Below are positions 17,098 through 26,236 of a stretch of 58,280 nt of DNA, one piece after another. Location: NCBI GenBank assembly GCA_902586695.1, contig CACIIL010000005.1:1-58280 (forward strand), read 5' to 3'. The notes under the pieces are model-generated. The model saw nothing but the letters and a program-made list of their open reading frames with translations. It was not told the DNA's origin and did not search any database. Every line of letters begins with the position of its first letter. Positions within the stretch are counted from its first letter, which is position 1. The position numbers and the translations under genes are program-made. Source of the stretch: an uncultured Alphaproteobacteria bacterium (GTDB lineage: Bacteria; Pseudomonadota; Alphaproteobacteria; HIMB59; GCA-002718135).

Positions 17098-17162
17098 TAT
17101 TCTAATTTTTTAAAAAATTCTTGACGAAGTAAGTTTAAACTGAAATTTGGACTAAAATTTAT

Positions 17163-19676
17163 ATGAATGTATTAATTGTTGAATCTCCTTCCAAAGCAAA
17201 ATCTATAAATAAATATTTAGGTTCTGGCTTTAAAGTTCTTGCAAGCGTAGGTCATGTCCGCGATCTATCTGCTAAAAATGATGCAATAGACACCGAAAAT
17301 GATTTTAAAATGCAATGGGAAACAAGTGATAGAGGGAAAAAAGTTATTAAAGAAATAACTGATGCCGCTAAAAAATCTGAAAACCTATATCTAGCCACTG
17401 ATCCTGATCGTGAAGGAGAAGCGATAGCTTGGCATGTTGAAAAGCTTTTAAGAGATAATGCCTCTCTATCAAAATTAAATATTCATCGAGTTACATTTAA
17501 TGAAATTACTAAAAATGCAGTTTTAGAAAGTTTGAAAGAGCCACGCCAAATAGATGAAAATTTAGTTAATGCTTATTTAGCTAGACGTGCATTAGATTTT
17601 TTAGTTGGCTTTACCCTTTCTCCTGTGCTTTGGCGAAAACTCCCTGGATCAAAATCTGCTGGTAGAGTTCAATCTGTCGCTTTAAAAATTATAAGTGAAA
17701 GAGAGTTAGAAATAGAAAAGTTTAATCCTCAAGAATATTGGTCTATTCAAGGACAGTTTTTAAATAAAGATGATAAAGATATTAACGCACGTTTAACATT
17801 ATATGATGGAAATAAAATTGATAAACTAGATATTAAAGATGAAAAACAAGCTAGTGAAATTTATGAAACAATTAAAAAATCAAATTTTAATGTTGGAAAT
17901 ATTACAAAAAAAGAAGCAAAAAGAAATCCTTATCCTGCTTTTACAACTTCCACCATGCAAATTGAATCAAGTCGCAAATTAGGATTAAGTGCTAGTCAAA
18001 CCATGCGTACAGCACAAAAGCTTTATGAAGGCACAGAAATTGATGGGGAGACAACAGGATTAATTACTTACATGAGAACTGACAGTGTAATTATGTCAAA
18101 TGAAGCTATCAATCAAGTTAGAAACTTTGTTGGTGAGAATTATGGAAACGAATATCTTCCTGATGCTCCAAGATTATATAAGTCTAAAGCAAAAAATGCT
18201 CAGGAAGCGCATGAATGTATACGTCCAACAAATGTAAATTTAACTCCAAAAAATATTAAGCAATATATTACTGGTGAAGAATATAAGTTATATGAAATTA
18301 TTTGGCAGAGAGCAGTTTCTTCGCAAATGGCTAGTGCCATTCTTGATCAAGTAGCAATAGACATCAAAAGTGAAGATAAACAGGTAAGTTTGCGTGCTAA
18401 TGGTTCAACTATTAAATTTCCTGGTATGTATAAGGTTTATCATGAAGCAAAAGATGATGATAAAGATGAAGAAAAAGAAACTATTCTTCCAGTAATGAAT
18501 GAAGGAGAGAAATTAAATCTTAAAGAGGTAATTAAAAATCAACATTTTACCATGCCACCTCCTCGTTACACAGAAGCAAGTTTAGTTAAAAAATTAGAGG
18601 AACTAGGTATTGGTAGGCCTTCCACTTACGCATCAATAATTAAAGTTTTACAAGATAGAGATTATGTTATTTTGGATAAAAAACGTTTTAACCCTCATGA
18701 CAGAGGTCGTATTGTTTCTATTTTTCTTGAAAAATATTTTAACCAATATGTAGAGTATGACTTTACGGCAGATTTAGAAAATCAATTAGATGAAATTTCT
18801 GATGGTAAATTAGATTGGAAAGAGGTTTTAAGAAATTTTTGGGAAACTTTTAAACAATTATGTGATGACACAGTAGGTAAATCGAATAGAGAGGTAATTG
18901 ATGTGCTTGATGATGCCTTAGGTGCTCATTTCTTTCCACCAGAAGGAAAGGATGAAAGTAGAAAATGTCCGACCTGTGAAAACGGAAGATTAGGAATCAA
19001 AGTTGGAAAGTTTGGTGGGTTTATCGGTTGTTCAAATTATCCTGATTGCAAATACACTGTTCAGTTCAACCAGTTAAATGACAAAGACGGTAAATCATTA
19101 AGTGGACCAAAAGAGATTGGTATTTATCCGGAAACAAACGAAATGATTACGCTTAGAAAAGGCCCTTATGGATTTTATATGCAAGTTGGTGAAGGAACGC
19201 CCGAAAAAAAACCAAAAAGAGTATCAATTCCCAAAAATTTTGAACCTGATGAGATAGGCTTGAATACAGCCATACAATTATTAGGATTACCAAGGAAGCT
19301 TGGCTTTAATCCTGAAAATAATAAAACTGTTAGTGCTGGAATTGGGATGTACGGACCATACATTCTTCATGATAAAAAATATAAAGCTTTAGAAAAAACT
19401 GATAATATTCTTGATATAGAATTAGAAAGAGCTCTAGAATTAATTGCAAAACCTACTCAAAGAGGTAATGCAACATTAAAAAGTTTTGGTGAACATCCAA
19501 CAGATAAAAAAAATATAACTGCCCATGATGGTAAGTATGGGCCTTATGTAAAATGTGGAAAAATTAATGCTTCTCTTCTGGGTGATCAAACAATTGATAG
19601 CTTAACATTAGAAGATGCGGTCAAATTAATTGATGATAGGAAGCAAAAAATAGGTTTAAAAAAAAAGAAAAAATAG
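17163..19676 (+). CDS. topA: DNA topoisomerase I
   Basis: An 837-residue type IA topoisomerase that relaxes negative supercoils. The N-terminal TOPRIM domain starts VLIVESPSKAKSINKYLG, with the acidic metal site in ATDPDREGEAIAWH. The active-site tyrosine is near residue 303 in TGLITYMRTDS. A Cys4 zinc element (CPTCENG, then CSNYPDCKY) lies near residue 600, followed by C-terminal repeat segments containing GKYGPYV-like motifs. A basic Lys tail ends the protein. It lies 65 bases after the plsY end; dprA, which separates plsY and topA in many alphaproteobacteria, is absent. Confidence 0.96.
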   Translation: MNVLIVESPSKAKSINKYLGSGFKVLASVGHVRDLSAKNDAIDTENDFKMQWETSDRGKKVIKEITDAAKKSENLYLATDPDREGEAIAWHVEKLLRDNASLSKLNIHRVTFNEITKNAVLESLKEPRQIDENLVNAYLARRALDFLVGFTLSPVLWRKLPGSKSAGRVQSVALKIISERELEIEKFNPQEYWSIQGQFLNKDDKDINARLTLYDGNKIDKLDIKDEKQASEIYETIKKSNFNVGNITKKEAKRNPYPAFTTSTMQIESSRKLGLSASQTMRTAQKLYEGTEIDGETTGLITYMRTDSVIMSNEAINQVRNFVGENYGNEYLPDAPRLYKSKAKNAQEAHECIRPTNVNLTPKNIKQYITGEEYKLYEIIWQRAVSSQMASAILDQVAIDIKSEDKQVSLRANGSTIKFPGMYKVYHEAKDDDKDEEKETILPVMNEGEKLNLKEVIKNQHFTMPPPRYTEASLVKKLEELGIGRPSTYASIIKVLQDRDYVILDKKRFNPHDRGRIVSIFLEKYFNQYVEYDFTADLENQLDEISDGKLDWKEVLRNFWETFKQLCDDTVGKSNREVIDVLDDALGAHFFPPEGKDESRKCPTCENGRLGIKVGKFGGFIGCSNYPDCKYTVQFNQLNDKDGKSLSGPKEIGIYPETNEMITLRKGPYGFYMQVGEGTPEKKPKRVSIPKNFEPDEIGLNTAIQLLGLPRKLGFNPENNKTVSAGIGMYGPYILHDKKYKALEKTDNILDIELERALELIAKPTQRGNATLKSFGEHPTDKKNITAHDGKYGPYVKCGKINASLLGDQTIDSLTLEDAVKLIDDRKQKIGLKKKKK

Positions 19677-19717
19677 AATCAATTTGATTTAAGCTAAAAT
19701 AGTCTTAAATATATATA

Positions 19718-21040
19718 ATGCCTAAATATATATCTCTTAATGACGTTAAAAAATTCAAAAATAAATTTCTTAAAAATAATAAAAATACTGTATCAAGAAA
19801 TGCATTAATAAAAAATGACTTAAATACTGTTGCGCTTAATTGGGAAAATTTTAGTCAAATTAATCATCATTTTTCACATTTAATTGAGAAAGAGCTACCA
19901 GCTACAAATCAAATGGCATCTGGAAGATGTTGGGGTTTTGCGGGATTAAATTTAATGCGTCTCGAAGTTGTCAAACAGCTAGATTTAACAAATTTTGAAT
20001 TTTCTCAAAACTATTTTATGTTTTGGGATAAGTTAGAAAAAGCAAATTATTTTTTAGAAAATATTATTAAAACAAGAGATGAAGACTACGAAAGTAGATT
20101 AATTATGCATCTTGTCAAAGCACCAGTTCAAGATGGTGGACAGTGGGATATGTTCGTCAATCTTATAGAAAAATACGGCGCTGTTCCAAAAGATGTTATG
20201 CCAGAGACAAATCATAGCAGTAAATCAATGGCAATGAATTATATACTTACTCATAAGCTAAGAGAGTTTGCATCCATTCTCAGAAAAAAACCTGCGAAAC
20301 AATCAGCAACGTTAAAGAAAGATATGATGGAAACTATTTATAATTTATTAGCTATGTTTCTTGGACAGCCTCCAGAAGTAGTTAACTGGTCTACAAGAGA
20401 TAAAGATAATAAATACATATCAATTTCAGATATGACACCTAAAGATTTCTGTAAAAAATATGCAGATATCAAAATCAAAGATAAAGTTTGCCTAATTCAT
20501 GCGCCAATGAGTAATAAAAAATTTAACACAACTTATACTGTTGAATATTTAGGTAATGTTGTTGAGGGACAAGATATAAAATATTTAAATGTAGAAATAA
20601 CTGAATTAAAAAAATCTGCTATGCAATCAATTAAAAATAATGAAGCTGTTTGGTTTGGATGTGATGTTGGTAAGAGATTTAGTAGAGATATGGGTGTTCT
20701 TGATATGGGTATCTTTGATTATGAAAATGTTTTTCAAACTTCTTTTAAAATGAATAAACAAACCAGACTAGAATATGGAGATAGTGAAATGACACATGCT
20801 ATGTTGTTAACAGGAGTAGATGTTAAAAACAGAAAATCAGCTAAATGGAAAATTGAAAACAGTTGGGGCACTAAAAGTGGCAACAAGGGGTATATGATGA
20901 TGACTGATGAGTGGTTTGACGAATATACATATGAAGTTGTTGTAGATAAAAAATACTTAAGCAAAAAGTTACTAAAATATCTCGATATAGATCCTATAAC
21001 TCTTGCTCCATGGGATCCAATGGGTGCTTTAGCTAAATAA
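19718..21040 (+). CDS. pepC: Aminopeptidase C / bleomycin hydrolase-type C1 peptidase
   Basis: A 440-residue cytosolic papain-fold peptidase of the PepC/bleomycin hydrolase (C1B) family, which trims N-terminal residues from peptides as a hexamer. The active-site cysteine is Cys71 in NQMASGRCWGFAGLN, the catalytic histidine is in EMTHAMLLTGVDV and the asparagine in WKIENSWGTKSG. The C-terminus DPMGALAK matches the family tail that reaches into the active site and limits substrate entry. No signal peptide is visible. It is followed after 2 bases by a 75-residue gene, suggesting co-transcription. From memory, the family is patchily distributed in alphaproteobacteria. Confidence 0.93.
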   Translation: MPKYISLNDVKKFKNKFLKNNKNTVSRNALIKNDLNTVALNWENFSQINHHFSHLIEKELPATNQMASGRCWGFAGLNLMRLEVVKQLDLTNFEFSQNYFMFWDKLEKANYFLENIIKTRDEDYESRLIMHLVKAPVQDGGQWDMFVNLIEKYGAVPKDVMPETNHSSKSMAMNYILTHKLREFASILRKKPAKQSATLKKDMMETIYNLLAMFLGQPPEVVNWSTRDKDNKYISISDMTPKDFCKKYADIKIKDKVCLIHAPMSNKKFNTTYTVEYLGNVVEGQDIKYLNVEITELKKSAMQSIKNNEAVWFGCDVGKRFSRDMGVLDMGIFDYENVFQTSFKMNKQTRLEYGDSEMTHAMLLTGVDVKNRKSAKWKIENSWGTKSGNKGYMMMTDEWFDEYTYEVVVDKKYLSKKLLKYLDIDPITLAPWDPMGALAK

Positions 21041-21042
21041 AG

Positions 21043-21270
21043 TTGAATAAAGAAAACGCAACTAAACTTTGGAAACTTATCCAAGCAACAGGTGATGAAT
21101 TGGTAGGTAAGCTTCTCGATCATCCTAATCATCCCAAAGGTCGTAATCCCTATGCACATGTAGCCCTAGAAGTAAAAAATAATTTTGGAATGACTTACAA
21201 AGATATTCCAGATGAAAAATATAATGAAGTAATAGTGTTTCTAGAAAAATTAAAAATTAATCCTGAATAG
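21043..21270 (+). CDS. Small conserved-looking protein, TTG start, unknown function
   Basis: A 75-residue protein starting at a TTG 2 bases after the pepC stop, with no in-frame ATG alternative near. It is hydrophilic. Its second half (GRNPYAHVALEVKNNFG, then TYKDIPDEKYNEV, then VFLEKL) resembles the short helical pattern 'H/Y-x-x-hydrophobic-K-x-x-F-G-hydrophobic-x-x-Y-K-x-I-P-x-x-x-hydrophobic' seen at the C-terminus of some phage antirepressor-type proteins. This is only a pattern-level resemblance, and I do not assign a function. The 3' end overlaps the convergent MFS gene by 14 bases. Tight spacing suggests it is translated with pepC. Confidence 0.65.
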   Translation: MNKENATKLWKLIQATGDELVGKLLDHPNHPKGRNPYAHVALEVKNNFGMTYKDIPDEKYNEVIVFLEKLKINPE

Positions 21271-22438
21271 CATTCTTTTGATTATTATGAATTGGTAAAA
21301 ATAAAATAAATACAGAAACAAAAGCCATCATAAAAGCATTAATTAAGAACAAGTAAGTAAATTCTAAAGTTATAGAATATATTTCTGAAATTAAGAATAC
21401 TGAGATAGGGCCTGAACCAAAAGCTAAGATAAATTTTATTCCGTAAACAATACCATGATACTTTTGGGGTGTATAATTACTGAGAAGAAGGTTTTCAGTT
21501 GGTAAAATACTTGCATTAAATATAGCTGCTAATATGCATAAAATAACAAGTGAATAACCTGACATATAAGCAATAGCTAAGTAACATGGAAATTGCATGA
21601 ATATACCAATTAAATAAATTAATTTTAAATTAAACCGATCAGCAAGTAATCCCCCAAAAAAAGTCGTAGCTCCAGAAATAAAATAAACAACACCAATCAT
21701 TAAACCTATTTGTATTGAGTTGATATTGTTTATTCTTATTTCAAAAACTTTTGGTAAAGCTGTTTGAGTATTATGAAATGATAAGCCAAGAGCAAACATG
21801 GATAAAAGCATTATGCATGCAATTAAAATCATTTCATTTCGTGAATGATCTTCTTTATTCTTATTCACAAAAAAATTTTTAAAAGAAATTTTATCAATAA
21901 TAATTAAGTAAATTAGAACAAAACCTATAAATATAGAAATCAATCCAGGTAAAATAAAAGCAAGTTGCCAATTAAGTAAATCGCTCAAAGTACCAGCAAC
22001 AAAAGCTCCTGAGCCTATTCCTACTCCTCCAAAGATGCCATTAATTCCTAATGCTCTTCCCTGTTTACTTGCTGAATTTATAACCCAGGGTATGCCAACA
22101 GGATGGTATATAGAACAAAAAAGACCTAATAGAGATAAAGAAATAAATAAAAAAGTTATAGAAGTACTGAAACCACAAAGAACAGATGCTAAGCCCATCC
22201 CAATAAACATAATTGTCATTGTTCCTGATCTGCTCCATTTATCACTAAGCCACCCAAACGGTATAGCTCCAAGACCTATTAACAGTGCCCCAAAGGTCCA
22301 TAAACGAATAAGTTGATCATAAGAAATACTCCAATCTTTTTCTATTGTTAGTATAATCACAAAATAAAAAGCAGCAAACATATGCATAAAAGCATGTCCT
22401 ATTGAGGAAAATAAAAGTGTTAAATTTGAATTATTCAA
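21257..22438 (-). CDS. Major facilitator superfamily transporter
   Basis: A 393-residue membrane protein with about 12 hydrophobic segments in two halves, as in MFS carriers. The loop between segments 2 and 3 has the MFS signature in IPFGWLSDKWSRSGTM, and its counterpart FGGLLADRFN is in the second half. A hydrophilic central loop (about residues 188-202) separates the halves. The substrate cannot be read from sequence. The start is a TTG at 22438 overlapping the msrB end by 8 bases; no better start exists before the first membrane segment. It is the last gene of the minus-strand run from dat. Confidence 0.85.
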   Translation of the reverse strand: MNNSNLTLLFSSIGHAFMHMFAAFYFVIILTIEKDWSISYDQLIRLWTFGALLIGLGAIPFGWLSDKWSRSGTMTIMFIGMGLASVLCGFSTSITFLFISLSLLGLFCSIYHPVGIPWVINSASKQGRALGINGIFGGVGIGSGAFVAGTLSDLLNWQLAFILPGLISIFIGFVLIYLIIIDKISFKNFFVNKNKEDHSRNEMILIACIMLLSMFALGLSFHNTQTALPKVFEIRINNINSIQIGLMIGVVYFISGATTFFGGLLADRFNLKLIYLIGIFMQFPCYLAIAYMSGYSLVILCILAAIFNASILPTENLLLSNYTPQKYHGIVYGIKFILAFGSGPISVFLISEIYSITLEFTYLFLINAFMMAFVSVFILFLPIHNNQKNAIQD

Positions 22439-22826
22439 ATTCTTTATATTGTATAGAAAGAGAGTTTACACAATATCTTTGTCCTGTTGGTTCAGGTCCA
22501 TCATCAAAAACATGTCCCAAATGTGCATCACAAGTTGCACATATAATTTCTGTTCTTATCATACCATGAGAAGTATCTTGCTCTGTTTTTATTGCTTCAT
22601 TTGAGATTCCTTTAAAAAAACTAGGCCACCCACAACCAGATTCATATTTAGAAGTTCTCTCAAATAATTCCGCACCACAACATCTACATCTAAAGACACC
22701 ATCTTTAGAAATATCAAAAGCCTTACCTGAAAAAGCAGGTTCAGTCCCTTTCTGCCTTGTGACATTAAATTCTTCTTCAGAAAGAATTTCTTTCCATTCT
22801 TGTTCTGTTTTTATAATTTTATTCAT
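22431..22826 (-). CDS. msrB: Peptide-methionine (R)-S-oxide reductase
   Basis: A 131-residue MsrB that repairs oxidised methionine R-sulfoxide in proteins. Zinc-binding cysteine pairs are at 47/50 (RCRCCG) and 96/99 (CATC). The family box YESGCGWPSF is at 61-70, and the catalytic cysteine is Cys119 in QRYCVNSLS. HLGHVFDDGPEPTG is fully conserved. Its ATG overlaps the stop of the upstream transporter gene (ATGA), so the two are probably translationally coupled. Confidence 0.96.
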   Translation of the reverse strand: MNKIIKTEQEWKEILSEEEFNVTRQKGTEPAFSGKAFDISKDGVFRCRCCGAELFERTSKYESGCGWPSFFKGISNEAIKTEQDTSHGMIRTEIICATCDAHLGHVFDDGPEPTGQRYCVNSLSIQYKEFE

Positions 22827-23728
22827 ACAATTTTTTTATTTTTATTAGAAAGTATAATGCCAAATATAATAAAGGCAGTACCAAATAAATGAAAGAAAGA
22901 AAATTTTTCCTCTAAAAAAATAATTGCCCACAAAGAACTAAAAACTGGTATCAAATGCAAAAAAAGACTGGCTTTATTAGCTCCTAAAATAGAAACCCCC
23001 TTATTCCAAGCAAAAAAAGATGTAATACTAGCAAAAATTGCAACATAACTAATCATAAGTACTTCATTGAAATCTTTGGGTAAAAAAGAATTATTTAAGG
23101 ACTCTAATATATAAAATGGGAAAATAAATATTAGTCCAAAAAAAATCATCACTTCTAAAGTAGCTAGCTGAGATAATGTATTATCAATTTTTTTTAATAA
23201 AACTGAATAGAGCCCCCACGAAAAAACAGCAGCCAACATCCATAAATCCCCTGTTGTAAAATTCAAATTAATCAAGTTGTAAAAATTTGCTTTTGAAATA
23301 ATAATTAAAACACCAATAATTGATAAAATTATACCAAAAAATTGCATGAAGTAAGTTTGTGTTTTAAATATTAACCAAGAAAAAAGAATTATTAATAACG
23401 GTGTAATAGATGCCATTATTGAAGAATTAATAACCATCGAAGTTTGGAGAGATAAATAAGTAAAAGAATTAAAAATAGTGACTCCAAGAATTGAAGTAAT
23501 TAAAATAAATGGAAGATTTTTTTTATATTTTTCAAAGTCATCAACTATTTTTTTATATGTAAATGGAAGTAATAATAAAAAAGCTAAAGACCATCTTAAA
23601 AAGCTTAATTTAAAAGGTGTTAATTCATAAAGTGATGCAATTTTACCTGTAAAAAAATTACCTGACCAAAATAAAGATGAGGCTGTTAATAATATAAAAG
23701 CAAAATAAATACTTTTGGTATTAACCAT
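22823..23728 (-). CDS. EamA/DMT-family transporter
   Basis: A 301-residue inner-membrane protein with about ten hydrophobic segments forming two EamA repeats, the layout of the drug/metabolite transporter superfamily. Typical features are SSLFWSGNFFTGK in the first helix, then LSFLRWSLAFLLLLPF, and in the second half GDLWMLAAVFSWGLYSVLLKK and HLIPVFSSLWAIIFLEE. Such proteins often export amino acids or metabolites, but the substrate is not predictable here. It overlaps the dehydrogenase gene upstream by 8 bases and msrB downstream by 4. Confidence 0.88.
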   Translation of the reverse strand: MVNTKSIYFAFILLTASSLFWSGNFFTGKIASLYELTPFKLSFLRWSLAFLLLLPFTYKKIVDDFEKYKKNLPFILITSILGVTIFNSFTYLSLQTSMVINSSIMASITPLLIILFSWLIFKTQTYFMQFFGIILSIIGVLIIISKANFYNLINLNFTTGDLWMLAAVFSWGLYSVLLKKIDNTLSQLATLEVMIFFGLIFIFPFYILESLNNSFLPKDFNEVLMISYVAIFASITSFFAWNKGVSILGANKASLFLHLIPVFSSLWAIIFLEEKFSFFHLFGTAFIIFGIILSNKNKKIV

Positions 23729-24593
23729 CTACTAATTTCATTAAAGATGAAGTATCGTATCTTGATCCTCCATTTTTTTGAATCTCTTGATAATATTTAT
23801 CAATTATTTTAGTAATAGGTAATGATGCACCACTCTTTTCAGCTTCATCAAAACAAATGGAAAGGTCCTTTCGCATCCAATCTACCGCAAACCCAAACTC
23901 ATATTTACCTTCTAGCATTGTTTTGTAACGATTTTCCATCTGCCATGATTGAGCAGCTCCTTTAGAAATAACTTTAAGAACTTTTTCCATATCTAAATTT
24001 GCTTTTTTTCCAAAAGCCAATGCTTCAGATAACCCTTGAACAAGACCAGCTATACAAATTTGATTAATCATTTTTGCCATTTGGCCTGAACCAGCCGAAC
24101 CTATTAATTCAATAGTTTTTCCATATGAACTCATAATAGGTTTAGCTAAGTTGAATTGATCTTGATCACCGCCAACCATAATAGAAAGAATTCCTTTTTC
24201 CGCACCAGCTTGACCTCCAGAAACTGGCGCATCAAGGAAATGAAAATTATTATCTTTTGCTAGTTGATAATATTTTCTCGCAATATTTGCTGAAGCTGTT
24301 GTATGATCAACAATTATTGAATTATCTTTGATATTATTAATAATTCCATCATCTCCTTCCATTACAGAAACTAAATCCTCATCTCTTCCAACGCAAATAA
24401 AAACAATATCCGCTTTTGAAACAGCTGTTCCGGGTGTTAATTGAGATGAACCATAAAATTCTTTAACCCATTTTTCAGCAACAGTTGAAGTTCTGTTATA
24501 TACAGTAGTGTTAAAATTATTTTTTATTAAATGTCCTGCCATATTATACCCCATCACACCAAGACCGATAAAAGTTACATTTTTTATTTCCAT
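23721..24593 (-). CDS. 3-hydroxyisobutyrate/tartronate-semialdehyde-type dehydrogenase
   Basis: A 290-residue NAD(P)-dependent beta-hydroxyacid dehydrogenase. The N-terminal Rossmann motif is GLGVMGYNMAGHL (about residues 10-22), the substrate-binding box is DAPVSGGQAGAEKG (about 122-135), and the catalytic lysine lies in GQMAKMINQICIAG (about 171). The family includes 3-hydroxyisobutyrate dehydrogenase, GarR and related enzymes, and sequence alone does not decide the substrate. It sits one base after the inositol-phosphatase-type gene. Confidence 0.88.
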   Translation of the reverse strand: MEIKNVTFIGLGVMGYNMAGHLIKNNFNTTVYNRTSTVAEKWVKEFYGSSQLTPGTAVSKADIVFICVGRDEDLVSVMEGDDGIINNIKDNSIIVDHTTASANIARKYYQLAKDNNFHFLDAPVSGGQAGAEKGILSIMVGGDQDQFNLAKPIMSSYGKTIELIGSAGSGQMAKMINQICIAGLVQGLSEALAFGKKANLDMEKVLKVISKGAAQSWQMENRYKTMLEGKYEFGFAVDWMRKDLSICFDEAEKSGASLPITKIIDKYYQEIQKNGGSRYDTSSLMKLVDG

Positions 24594-25388
24594 TTATTTC
24601 CCCTCCATCAAACTCAAAATTTTATAGTTAAGATTCTTAGAATTACTAACAACAAGATTATTTGAATGCTCATAAAATTTATATCCTAATTTATCAAAAT
24701 GACAATCATGTCCTCCAGCTTGACGAACAATAAAAACGCCAGGAATATGGTCCCAGGGATATAGTCTTGATAATAATGCAAAATTTCTAAGTCCTAAAGC
24801 TATATCTAAATACTCACACCCTATGGATCCATAAGAATCTATTTTTTTAAAAAAATTTTTTATTTCTTTAATTTTTAATTTTGTAGTTTCACTCCAATAC
24901 TTAGAACTTACTGAACCAATTGCATTTTCAATTTGTGTTTCTTTTTTTAAAATTAATTTATTATCATTAATAAAAGTACCTTTACTATCCGCATATATAA
25001 ATTCTTCAGAAATAGGTTTGAAAATAAAAGTTTGTTTTATTTGATTTTTTTTGGTTAAACCAACCATTACTGCAAATCTTTCTTTTGAATTAACAAAATT
25101 TTTTGTTCCATCTATAGGATCAACAGTCCAACAATAATTATCAGACGAATAATATTTTAATATCGAAGGATCTTTTGAATAAGTTTCCTCTCCTATGAAA
25201 TAGGTATTATTAAGTAACTTTGATAATTGTTTTTTTAATTCTAATTCAACTTCAATATCTACTTCGGTAACAATATCTAATCCATTTTTAAATGAAATTT
25301 GATTTTCTTTTAAATTACCAAAACTTGGTATTATGATATTTTTACTTATATTGTATAATATATCTTTTATTTCATTTTGATTTACCAC
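24594..25388 (-). CDS. Inositol-monophosphatase family phosphatase
   Basis: A 264-residue metal-dependent phosphatase. The metal-binding motifs are GEETYSKD (about 62-69) and the signature WTVDPIDGTKNFVNS, with the C-terminal YPWDHIPGVFIVRQAGG. Family members hydrolyse inositol monophosphate, histidinol phosphate (HisN) or sulfur nucleotides such as 3'-phosphoadenosine 5'-phosphate. A HisN role is possible in alphaproteobacteria but unproven here. The start is a GTG at 25388, 2 bases after the aminotransferase gene. Confidence 0.87.
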   Translation of the reverse strand: MVNQNEIKDILYNISKNIIIPSFGNLKENQISFKNGLDIVTEVDIEVELELKKQLSKLLNNTYFIGEETYSKDPSILKYYSSDNYCWTVDPIDGTKNFVNSKERFAVMVGLTKKNQIKQTFIFKPISEEFIYADSKGTFINDNKLILKKETQIENAIGSVSSKYWSETTKLKIKEIKNFFKKIDSYGSIGCEYLDIALGLRNFALLSRLYPWDHIPGVFIVRQAGGHDCHFDKLGYKFYEHSNNLVVSNSKNLNYKILSLMEGK

Positions 25389-25390
25389 AA

Positions 25391-26233
25391 CTATTTAATA
25401 ATAGATTTATATAAATTTAAAGCCAAAGTTTTTGTTATAGTTCCTATTTTCCCATTATTGATTTTACAGCTATCAACCTGAATTATTGGAGTAATAAGAC
25501 TGCCTGAACTAGTAATAAAAACTTCATCTGCATTATATAGTTCTTTTTTGGTAAATTTTTTTTCTTTTAAAATTAATCCATTTGAGTAAATTATTTTTAT
25601 TAATACTGTTCTCGTTACTCCTTTTAAAATTTCTTTATTAGCAGGATGAGTAATAATTTTATTTTTTTTTATTATCCATACATTGGAATGTGCAGCTTCC
25701 GTAATTATATTACCTTTAAAAAAAATTGCTTCATAAGCTCCTTTATTACTTGCATATGTTGCAGCTAATATATTTGCCAAAAGAGAAGTTGTTTTAATAT
25801 CAGGTCTGGCCCATCTTATGTCTGGATAGGTAATTGCTTTAAATCCTTTATAATTTTTATTTGGTAAATTAAAATTTTTATAATTAGTGTAAATAATTAT
25901 ATTGGGCTTTAGATTTGTATTATAAGCATGTTCTCGATTTTGTACTCCTCTAGTTACTTGAAGATAAATAGTTCCATTATTTAATTTGTTTTTTTTAATC
26001 AGATTTATAAATATTTTATATAATTTTTTTTTATCTAATTTAAAATTGAAATTTAATTCTTTAGTGGAATATTTTAATCTTCTAACATGAAAGTCATAAT
26101 CTAGTATTTTTTTTTTAATTACTTTAATAACTTCGTATACACTGTCTGAAAATTGAAAACCTCTATCTTCAATATGTATATGTGCATCTTTGTAATTTAT
26201 ATATTTATTATTTAAATAGACATACCTTGGCAT
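25391..26233 (-). CDS. dat: Class IV aminotransferase (D-amino-acid aminotransferase type)
   Basis: A 280-residue PLP enzyme of fold type IV. Features include YKDAHIHIEDRGFQFSDSVYEVI near the N-terminus, the PLP lysine in DIKTTSLLANILA, AIFFKGNIITEAAHSNVW, and the C-terminal EVFITSSGSLITPIIQ. These fit D-alanine/D-glutamate aminotransferases, which supply D-amino acids for peptidoglycan, rather than branched-chain enzymes. The location next to trkA-ntrX-ntrY matches the dat position in other alphaproteobacteria, where hfq usually follows; here an inositol-phosphatase gene follows instead. Confidence 0.87.
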   Translation of the reverse strand: MPRYVYLNNKYINYKDAHIHIEDRGFQFSDSVYEVIKVIKKKILDYDFHVRRLKYSTKELNFNFKLDKKKLYKIFINLIKKNKLNNGTIYLQVTRGVQNREHAYNTNLKPNIIIYTNYKNFNLPNKNYKGFKAITYPDIRWARPDIKTTSLLANILAATYASNKGAYEAIFFKGNIITEAAHSNVWIIKKNKIITHPANKEILKGVTRTVLIKIIYSNGLILKEKKFTKKELYNADEVFITSSGSLITPIIQVDSCKINNGKIGTITKTLALNLYKSIIK

Positions 26234-26236
26234 ATA

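Noticed and set aside
17121-17158. TTGACG ... TAAAAT promoter before topA
   Set aside because: The spacing is 26 bases, too long for sigma-70; no better pair was found.
19684-19711. Promoter before pepC (TTGATT with TAAATA)
   Set aside because: Spacing of 16 is acceptable, but both elements are weak in this AT-rich gap; not strong enough to list.
20734-21159. Open frame of 141 codons on the minus strand across the pepC end
   Set aside because: Antisense to the pepC catalytic His and Asn region and the 75-residue gene; no recognisable motif.
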